Source: CAIUGU01 sp040080215
GTDB taxonomy: Bacteria > Pseudomonadota > Gammaproteobacteria > Steroidobacterales > Steroidobacteraceae
NCBI GenBank assembly: GCA_040080215.1
Contig: JBEBIT010000089.1
Span: forward strand, 1 to 11,057
DNA: 11,057 nt
Direction: 5' to 3'
A model generated the notes under the pieces. The model was given only the letters and a program-made list of their open reading frames with translations, searched no databases and was not told the DNA's origin. Shown one piece after another: positions 6,341 through 11,057 of this stretch (its first letter is position 1; each line of letters starts with the position of its first letter). The position numbers and the translations under genes were made by a program.

Positions 6341-7774
6341 ATGCGCGGTCAAAGTTGCATCGATGCAGGTGTCCTTGCGGCAGCCCTCATGGCCATGTCG
6401 ATGACCGGGACGCTTGCTGCTGCGGAGAAACCCGTGTCCACAGCAGGGTGCGCTCGCGCCGCCGTGCTGACAACGCGGGGCGGCGCTGTGGCGATCCCGT
6501 CGTCCTTTCGCTACGACGTCGAATATCCCGCCATCCGCTATTCCGACACCGCGGTGTCCAACTCGATCACGAGGCTTCAGGAGCGGCTGGACCGCGGCGA
6601 ATTAAAGCTCGAGTATCGCGAGGGGCGGGGCTATCTCGATTCGCTGTTGGCGGCGCTCAAGATCGATCGCAGCTCGCAGCTGCTGGTGTATTCGAAGAGC
6701 AGTGTGCAGCGCAGGCTCATCAGTGGTGCCACGCCCCGGGCGCTCTATTTCAACGACGATACCTATATCGGCTGGGTGAAGGGATCGGACCAGATCGAAG
6801 TGGTGACGATGGATTGGGAGAAGGGTCCAGCGTTCTACTTCATCGACAATCGCCGTGACGCACCCGCCCAGGTCCGGCGAGAATTCACGACCTGTCTGAG
6901 TTGCCACGACAGCGCTGGCCTGCTTGGCGGCGGTGTGCCTACCCTGACCGCGTATTCCATGCCGGTCGACAGCGATGGAGTGCTGTTTCCAAACGATGAT
7001 CCCCTCGCCGTGACAGATGCGACTCCGCTTGAGCGCCGCTGGGCAGGGTGGTATGTCACGGGCCTACATGGTATGCAAACCCATCTCGGCAACCTTCTTG
7101 TGAAGTCACCTGAGGAGTTCCGGAACGCCGACTTGCAGAGGAACGGCAATCGCCGGAGCGTTGCCGGCCTGTTCGACAGCAAGCCCTATCTGAGCGACAA
7201 GAGCGACATCGTCGCGCTGATGGTGTTCGAGCACCAGGCGGCGATGCACTCGCTGTTTGCGCGTGCGGCCTTCAAGTCGCGTGAGTTCCTGGCGAAGGAC
7301 CTCGGCACGGATCGGGTCGAGACGCCCTTCAGTGAGTTGTCGCCGAGGACGCAGTCGCTTTTCAAGCGGCTCCTTGAGCCGGTGGTCAGGGGGCTGCTGT
7401 TCGCGGATGCTGCGGCATTCAAGGACAGGATCCAGGGAACAGCGGGCTTCGAGGCATGGTTTCAGGAGCAGGGGCCGCGTGATTCTGCGGGGCGGTCGCT
7501 GCGGGAGTTTGACCTTAGTACGCGGCTGTTCCGGTATCCACTCAGCTATCTCGTGTACTCGGAGGCCTTCGATGGGTTGCCTCGCAGCGTGCGCGAGTAC
7601 GTGTATGGAAGGTTGGCGGAGATCCTGACTGGCAAGGATGTCGCCGGTGGGTTTCCGTTGCTGTCTGCCCAAGAGCGGGAGGCAATCGTGTCCATCCTCA
7701 AGGAAACGAAGCCGGACTTTGCGCGCGCCGCTGTGTTGACACTCGTGGCGCCTCCGATTGCGGGCGGCGGCTAG
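6341..7774 (+). CDS. Exported single-CXXCH cytochrome c-domain protein
   Basis: This encodes a 477-residue protein. An N-terminal signal peptide (about 1-28, ending T-L-A-A-A) sends it to the periplasm. A single haem c attachment motif CLSCH lies at 185-189, inside FTTCLSCHDSAG. Before it is a conserved-looking block (SITRLQERLDRGELKLEY, then LLVYSKSSVQ, TPRALYFNDDTYIGWVKG); after it come ERRWAGWYVTGLHG and HLGN, then SDIVALMVFEHQAAMH. I recognise this as a widespread long 'cytochrome c domain' family of unknown function; the His and Met residues in GLHGMQTHLGN and FEHQAAMH could supply the distal haem ligand. The start has GGAG nine bases upstream. It is divergent from PCu(A)C by 157 bases, so a link with respiration or copper is possible but not shown. 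No enzymatic role should be assumed. Confidence 0.85.
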   Translation: MRGQSCIDAGVLAAALMAMSMTGTLAAAEKPVSTAGCARAAVLTTRGGAVAIPSSFRYDVEYPAIRYSDTAVSNSITRLQERLDRGELKLEYREGRGYLDSLLAALKIDRSSQLLVYSKSSVQRRLISGATPRALYFNDDTYIGWVKGSDQIEVVTMDWEKGPAFYFIDNRRDAPAQVRREFTTCLSCHDSAGLLGGGVPTLTAYSMPVDSDGVLFPNDDPLAVTDATPLERRWAGWYVTGLHGMQTHLGNLLVKSPEEFRNADLQRNGNRRSVAGLFDSKPYLSDKSDIVALMVFEHQAAMHSLFARAAFKSREFLAKDLGTDRVETPFSELSPRTQSLFKRLLEPVVRGLLFADAAAFKDRIQGTAGFEAWFQEQGPRDSAGRSLREFDLSTRLFRYPLSYLVYSEAFDGLPRSVREYVYGRLAEILTGKDVAGGFPLLSAQEREAIVSILKETKPDFARAAVLTLVAPPIAGGG

Positions 7775-7853
7775 GAGTCCGGGCGGTTAGCGGGGCCGGT
7801 ACAGGGGTCCGTAGGCTGAGCCCCCGAACCCGTGCACCGACACCTTTCTGCAT

Positions 7854-8729
7854 TCAGCCCTTGAGCGTCGCTCCCACCCGCATCGCGGTTTGCCTCGCGC
7901 GCTCATTTCTCGGGGCCCCACTTGCGACAATCCGGTCGAGCACCGACTTGGGGGCGGTTTCAGGCGTGCCGGCATTGAAGGGAGGCGCTGGCGCGTATTC
8001 GATGATGAGCTGGATCCCTTGCGCCTCTTCCTGGCTGCGCAGCAGCGCCGCGAGCGTGAGCCCAAAATCGATGCCGGCAGTCACACCACCGCCAGTAATC
8101 CGGTTGCGGTCGTGCACGACACGGTCATTCACCGTCGTCGCGCCCATCAGCGGCAGGTAGTCACGCACTGCCCAATGACTGGTCGCCTTGTAGCCGCGCA
8201 ACAATCCGGCCGCGCCGAGCAGCAGTGAGCCCGTGCACACGCTGGTGACGTAGCGCGCCGTCCGACCTTGGTCCCTGAAGAACTGCAGCACTTCCGGATC
8301 CTCCATTGCGGCAATGGTTCCAGGGAGGCCGCCCGGCGCGAACAGAACGTCCAGGTTGGTCGGGCAATCGCGAAATGCCGTCGTCGGTGTGATCGGCAAC
8401 CCGACCTCGGTCATGACCGGCTCGCGGTTCTTCCAGACAAGATGGGTCTCGCAGCGCAGCAGGTTGAATACGGTGAGCGGTCCGAGCAGATCCTGCAGCA
8501 CAAAATCCGGGTGGACCAGCATGGCAATCTTCGGGCGATCGGGTCCGGCCGCGGCTGCACCCAATCTGCCGAACGGACTGGGGCTGGGTTGGCCTCCCGC
8601 CGGGGGCGCGGCAGCACTGACCATTGCGCTTTGTGTTGCCAGGCAAGCAGTCAGGCCAGCCATGGTCAAAGACTTGAGGAAGTCCCTGCGGTCTGCCGAG
8701 TTGTTTTCTGCCGTTGCGTCATCGGTCAT
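7854..8729 (-). CDS. Tat-exported DJ-1/PfpI protein, isonitrile hydratase-like
   Basis: This encodes a 291-residue protein. It begins with a twin-arginine signal (RRDFLK at 14-19, then a hydrophobic stretch to about residue 40), so it should be exported folded. The DJ-1/PfpI domain spans about 65-250: IAMLVHPDFVLQDLLGP (D80), FAPGG at 130-134, nucleophile elbow SVCTGS with C165 and T166, and TSHW at 183-186. D80 and the Cys-Thr pair match positions reported as important in Pseudomonas isonitrile hydratase (InhA), which turns isonitriles into N-formamides. Many relatives have other or unknown roles, so the substrate is uncertain. AAGGGG lies about 8 bases before the ATG. It lies 139 bases downstream of the GlxA-like gene on the same strand, which probably regulates it. 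The Tat signal is unusual, since InhA itself is cytoplasmic. Confidence 0.85.
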   Translation of the reverse strand: MTDDATAENNSADRRDFLKSLTMAGLTACLATQSAMVSAAAPPAGGQPSPSPFGRLGAAAAGPDRPKIAMLVHPDFVLQDLLGPLTVFNLLRCETHLVWKNREPVMTEVGLPITPTTAFRDCPTNLDVLFAPGGLPGTIAAMEDPEVLQFFRDQGRTARYVTSVCTGSLLLGAAGLLRGYKATSHWAVRDYLPLMGATTVNDRVVHDRNRITGGGVTAGIDFGLTLAALLRSQEEAQGIQLIIEYAPAPPFNAGTPETAPKSVLDRIVASGAPRNERARQTAMRVGATLKG

Positions 8730-8772
8730 GTCTGTTCCCCTTCAGTAAGAACGGTCGCTGTACCCAAGCTAT

Positions 8773-8786
8773 GCCATCGCGATGGC
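8773..8786. promoter_or_regulatory. Palindrome in front of the exported DJ-1 gene
   Basis: GCCATCG and CGATGGC form an exact 14-base palindrome with no spacer. It sits 44 bases before the start codon, just downstream of a candidate minus-strand -10 box TAGAAT (8795-8800). A direct copy of its flank ATGCCAT (8771-8777) recurs at 8823-8829, 52 bases away and beside the position where the -35 box would be. It is a candidate binding site, perhaps for the adjacent AraC-type regulator, but palindromic sites are not typical of AraC proteins. Confidence 0.4.
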
Positions 8787-8794
8787 TGCCTGGA

Positions 8795-8800
8795 ATTCTA
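8795..8800 (-). promoter_or_regulatory. Candidate -10 box for the exported DJ-1 gene
   Basis: On the minus strand this reads TAGAAT, close to TATAAT. At the expected 17-base spacing upstream only TCTTTT (8818-8823) is found, a very poor -35 box. Such promoters often depend on an activator, which would fit the neighbouring AraC-type regulator. Single-box evidence is weak. Confidence 0.25.
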
Positions 8801-8868
8801 GGGGTACATGACGTGGCAAAAGATGCCATTCGACGGTCAAGTCAAGCCAAGCTCACGAGCAAGTGACT

Positions 8869-9927
8869 TCAATCCGCACGCATCGACGGCTTCTGCGCGA
8901 TCCCGTTGATGGCGGGCTGACGGGTACTGCTGAATCGCTGCCGATATTCGATCGGACTGAGCCCGAGGCGCCGCCGGAAAACCCGACGGAGGTTCTGCTC
9001 GTCACCGAATCCTGCGGTGGCCGCGACCTGTTTGAGGGAAAGCGGGGTGGACTCCACCAGGCCGCAGGCTGCCTCGAAGCGCATGGCTTCGATCGTCTTC
9101 GCTGGCGTGTGGCCGACACGAGCGGTATACACCCGGCTAAACGTGCGCCCCGACATGCCCGCTCGCTCAGCCAGGCGTTCGACGGTGAGGTTCTGGCCGA
9201 GGTTCTGCCTCATCCAGGCATGAAGCTCGGAGAAGCCGTCCTCCTTCTGGCTTTGCAGCAACAATGGAACGGAGAATTGCGCCTGGTCACCGGGGCGCTT
9301 CATGAACACGACCAGCCGGCGGGCCGCCTCGATCGCGACCCGGTAACCATAGTCCTGCTCGATCAAGGCCAATGTCAGGTCGATGCCTGCCGTCACGCCG
9401 GCAGACGTCCAGAGCTTCCCTTCATTGACATAGATGGCATCAGGGGTGACGGATACCGTCGGGTATTCTTCCTGCATCAGCCTTGCCCATTGCCAGTGGG
9501 TCGTTGCGCGGTGTCCATCGAGCAGACCCGTGGCGGCGAACATGAACGAGCCGGTGCAGATCGAGCACAGTCGTCGTGCCTGGTCTTTGCGGGCGGTGAT
9601 CCATTTGACCAGCTCCGGAGGCGCCACTGGGTGGCCGTTCGGGCTGCCGCCAGCAATCATTAAAGTATCGACGGACAGAGGGTCCACATCAGCCAGCCTT
9701 CTGGTGACGATCGGCAGGCGGGCCGATGTCTGGACCTCACCGCCCTTGATCGACGCGACAATCGTCTCGTAGCGTTCAGTCGAACCCCGTTTGGATTCGC
9801 TGGCTGCGAAGGCTTGAAGCGGTCCGCTGACGTCCAGCAGGTTGACGCCGTCGTATACCAGCATCAATACGCGTATCGGACTTGCAGCCGAAGTCATTGG
9901 TGGCAGTGTTCCCGGGGCGTTTTCCAC
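8869..9927 (-). CDS. GlxA/FtrA-family regulator (DJ-1/PfpI plus AraC HTH)
   Basis: This encodes a 352-residue transcriptional regulator. Residues about 18-205 form a DJ-1/PfpI domain (VLMLVYDGVNLLDVSGP, IAGGSPNG, CSICTGSF with C124, TTHW, TSAGVTAGIDL) that probably senses a small ligand; about 235-335 is an AraC-type DNA-binding domain with helix-turn-helix units near 248-268 (LTVERLAERAGMSGRTFSRV) and 296-317 (LKQVAATAGFGDEQNLRRVF), ending GLSPIEYRQRF. It starts with GTG at 9927, preceded by AGGGA seven bases upstream; an ATG at 9897 is an alternative with a poorer site. It precedes the exported DJ-1 gene and shares its domain type, so the two may respond to the same class of compound. The nucleophile-position Cys is retained, which is common in this family and does not prove catalysis. 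Confidence 0.92.
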   Translation of the reverse strand: MENAPGTLPPMTSAASPIRVLMLVYDGVNLLDVSGPLQAFAASESKRGSTERYETIVASIKGGEVQTSARLPIVTRRLADVDPLSVDTLMIAGGSPNGHPVAPPELVKWITARKDQARRLCSICTGSFMFAATGLLDGHRATTHWQWARLMQEEYPTVSVTPDAIYVNEGKLWTSAGVTAGIDLTLALIEQDYGYRVAIEAARRLVVFMKRPGDQAQFSVPLLLQSQKEDGFSELHAWMRQNLGQNLTVERLAERAGMSGRTFSRVYTARVGHTPAKTIEAMRFEAACGLVESTPLSLKQVAATAGFGDEQNLRRVFRRRLGLSPIEYRQRFSSTRQPAINGIAQKPSMRAD

Positions 9928-9954
9928 TTTGTCGTCCCTGCAGTTCGGTTCAGC

Positions 9955-9972
9955 GCCTTTACGTAAAAAGGC
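9955..9972. repeat. Hairpin/palindrome upstream of the GlxA-like gene
   Basis: GCCTTT (9955-9960) pairs with AAAGGC (9967-9972), and the middle contains an exact palindrome TTTACGTAAA (9958-9967). It lies about 30 bases before the GTG start. It could be an operator for autoregulation; the length is short enough that chance cannot be excluded. Confidence 0.35.
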
Positions 9973-10171
9973 TCACGAGAAACAGACGCGTTTGGGAAGG
10001 AGCATAGCCTTGCCCCACCTCTTTTCTACGCCATTCATGCCTCATTGTGAGCCAGGAGGTCCGGTACCAAACTGCCTTGACGAAAGACGGGGAAACGCGA
10101 CCCGGGCCGGTGTTGCTGCAAAGACGACGTACGGTGCCGGTTCCGAGCTGCGCGCCGCGCACCTGAACTCG
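9973..10171. other. Intergenic region, no gene seen
   Basis: About 200 bases lie between the GlxA-like gene and the antitoxin gene. Both flanking genes are on the minus strand, so this must hold the antitoxin gene's 3' end signals and upstream control of the regulator. No clear -35/-10 pair, terminator with T-run or RNA gene was recognised. A 67-codon minus-strand frame across it lacks a ribosome binding site and any familiar motif. Confidence 0.5.
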
Positions 10172-10480
10172 TTACGCCGCTTTCGGCACCAGCTTGAGGC
10201 CGAGCGCCTTGATTACCTTCAGCACTGTGCCAAAGCTCGGATTGCTGTCCTTGTTCAGCGCTTTGTAAAGACCCTCGCGAGTCAGTCCCGTGTCCTTCGC
10301 GAGTTGCACCATCCCGCGAGCCCTCGCGATGTCCCCGAGCGCCGCCGCGATAAACGCGGGATCGTCCCCGGCTTCTTCCATGCAGGCTTCGAGGTACGCT
10401 GCAACGTCCTTATCGGACTTGAGATGGTCAGCGGCATCCCAGCGGGTGAACGTTTCTTTGCGGACAGCTTTCTTGGCCAT
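10172..10480 (-). CDS. Addiction-module antitoxin, HI1420/HigA-like
   Basis: This encodes a 102-residue cytoplasmic DNA-binding antitoxin. The N-terminal half (TFTRWDAADHLKSDKDVAAYL, EEAGDDPAFIAAALGDIARARG) is typical of the 'putative addiction module antidote' family. A Cro-type helix-turn-helix follows at about 57-97 (MVQLAKDTGLTREGLYKALN, then NPSFGTVLKVIKALGL). In this family the antitoxin neutralises the toxin by direct binding and represses its own operon. It is the second gene, starting 3 bases after the toxin stop; TTGGAG at the toxin's end is its ribosome binding site. The order toxin then antitoxin is normal for HigBA-like pairs. Size is complete. Confidence 0.92.
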   Translation of the reverse strand: MAKKAVRKETFTRWDAADHLKSDKDVAAYLEACMEEAGDDPAFIAAALGDIARARGMVQLAKDTGLTREGLYKALNKDSNPSFGTVLKVIKALGLKLVPKAA

Positions 10481-10483
10481 GAA

Positions 10484-10777
10484 CTACTCCAATTCGGAAA
10501 CCATCTTGATCGCGCGCCTGATGTCGGCATCCTGAGTGCGCTTGTCCCCGCCACACAGCAGCATCACAAGCAGCGCAGCACGCCGGGTGAAATAGACCCG
10601 ATAGCCGGGCCCGTAGTCGATCCGGAGTTCGCTAACGCCGTCGCCAATCGCCTTCACGTCGCCGGCATTGCCGAGGGACAACCGCCGAATCCGCGCGTCA
10701 ATCCGCGCTCGCGCCTGGCGGTCTCTGAGGCCAGAAAACCAAGCCTTGAATGTCGCGGATTCGACGACTTCGACCAT
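10484..10777 (-). CDS. RelE/ParE-superfamily toxin, HI1419/HigB-like
   Basis: This encodes a 97-residue small basic toxin. Key stretches are FKAWFSGLRDRQARARIDARI, LGNAGDVKAIGDGVSELRI, YGPGYRVYF and LLCGGDKRTQDADI, which together are the hallmark of the 'addiction module killer protein' HI1419 type. Relatives cut mRNA on the ribosome. Length and motifs look complete, so the protein is probably active. The first residues (MVEVVES) align with the family start, yet no Shine-Dalgarno sequence precedes the ATG, and the promoter places the transcript start at or next to the ATG, suggesting leaderless translation. The antitoxin follows after 3 bases. Confidence 0.92.
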   Translation of the reverse strand: MVEVVESATFKAWFSGLRDRQARARIDARIRRLSLGNAGDVKAIGDGVSELRIDYGPGYRVYFTRRAALLVMLLCGGDKRTQDADIRRAIKMVSELE

Positions 10778-10783
10778 GCCGGC

Positions 10784-10812
10784 AGTGTAGACGGAGGTTC
10801 ACGGAATGTAAA
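10784..10812 (-). promoter_or_regulatory. Promoter of the toxin-antitoxin operon
   Basis: On the minus strand, TTTACA (10807-10812) and TACACT (10784-10789) are separated by 17 bases, a good sigma-70 match. The expected transcription start, about 7 bases after the -10 box, falls at the toxin ATG (10777) or within a base or two of it. Confidence 0.6.
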
Positions 10813-10814
10813 CC
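10796..10814. promoter_or_regulatory. Candidate operator over the toxin-antitoxin promoter
   Basis: GGTTCAC (10796-10802) and GTAAACC (10808-10814) form an inverted repeat with one mismatch and a 5-base centre. It covers the -35 box and part of the spacer. HigA-like antitoxins bind such dyads to autorepress, so this is the natural candidate site. Confidence 0.5.
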
Positions 10815-11057
10815 ATAGGACACACTTCGCCAGATCAGAGTTGCGCGGATGGCTGGGGCCAATTGACTCGGGCCAGCATAGGTGCGAAAACTTGGGAGCG
10901 AAGGCGTCCCGAGTTCGGCTGGCTCATGTGGGATGAAGTTCTTTCCGGCAGTCAGTGACCAGGGGCAGGGGTAACTCCTGGGGTAACGGAGAATTGCGCG
11001 TGGCGAGAAGTCTATTTGGAACAGCTGGTTGAGCTGGATTTTAGAATCCCTCAGCCG
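10815..11057. other. Terminal intergenic region, no gene seen
   Basis: No open frame with a plausible start and ribosome binding site was found here. A weak hairpin is formed by CTTGGGA (10891-10897) and TCCCGAG (10907-10913), without a T-run. The stretch may be upstream control DNA for a gene outside the window or the edge of an inserted segment; I see no integrase, tRNA or attachment core that would show the latter. Confidence 0.4.
10968..10987. repeat. Short tandem direct repeat
   Basis: GGGGTAAC occurs at 10968-10975 and again at 10980-10987, giving a 12-base period. Two copies only. It could be a pair of protein-binding sites, or chance in G-rich DNA. Confidence 0.35.

Noticed and set aside
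9959..10162. 67-codon minus-strand frame between antitoxin and regulator
   Set aside because: No ribosome binding site, no recognisable motif, and unremarkable composition for a chance frame of this length.
9842..10936. Long 364-codon open frame on the plus strand
   Set aside because: It runs antisense through the regulator start, toxin and antitoxin genes, has Arg/Pro-rich composition with no domain, and is explained by GC-rich codon structure on the other strand.
10891..11057. tRNA or tmRNA end / attachment site at the window edge
   Set aside because: The last 30 bases contain TAGAATCCC, reminiscent of a T-arm, but no T-psi-C loop, acceptor pairing or CCA could be assembled.

Overview
The window reads as GC-rich proteobacterial chromosome. 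The proteins look like a gamma- or betaproteobacterium: TonB-dependent outer-membrane receptors, PCu(A)C and Sco copper proteins, a GlxA/FtrA-type regulator, and a toxin-antitoxin pair of the type first annotated in Haemophilus as HI1419/HI1420. I cannot fix the genus from the sequence alone. No rRNA, tRNA, CRISPR array, transposase or integrase is visible.

Layout. (1) 1-4985, plus strand: the 3' end of a DUF2946-type gene, a TonB-dependent receptor, a possible 60-residue membrane peptide, a second and different TonB-dependent receptor, and a lipoprotein matching the 'copper uptake system-associated protein' family. (2) 5058-6183, minus strand, convergent with block 1: a PCu(A)C periplasmic copper chaperone whose 3' end overlaps a Sco1/SenC copper chaperone by 14 bases. 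(3) 6341-7774, plus strand, divergent from PCu(A)C: a large secreted protein with one CXXCH haem-binding motif. (4) 7854-9927, minus strand: a GlxA-like regulator (DJ-1/PfpI domain plus AraC helix-turn-helix) followed by a Tat-exported DJ-1/PfpI protein resembling isonitrile hydratase. (5) 10172-10777, minus strand: a compact toxin-antitoxin operon with a readable promoter. The last 280 bases hold no convincing gene.

How they may work together. Blocks 1 and 2 fit a copper supply line. The two receptors would bring copper, probably as a chelate, across the outer membrane; the lipoprotein and DUF2946 protein are accessory; PCu(A)C and Sco would deliver copper to the CuA/CuB centres of a haem-copper oxidase. 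Nothing in the window encodes TonB/ExbBD or an inner-membrane copper transporter, so those would be elsewhere. Block 4 is more speculative. A secreted isonitrile-hydratase-like enzyme about 3 kb from copper-type TonB receptors raises the possibility that the imported ligand is an isonitrile copper chelate (chalkophore) degraded in the periplasm. The genes are not co-transcribed and the enzyme family is functionally broad, so this is a hypothesis to test.

Structured non-coding DNA stands out. There are near-perfect or perfect inverted repeats in front of receptor 1 (324-341, 357-368) and between the receptors (2405-2427). A 14-base palindrome (8773-8786) lies in front of the exported DJ-1 gene. 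A candidate operator overlaps the -35 box of the toxin-antitoxin promoter, whose predicted transcript would start at or next to the toxin ATG.
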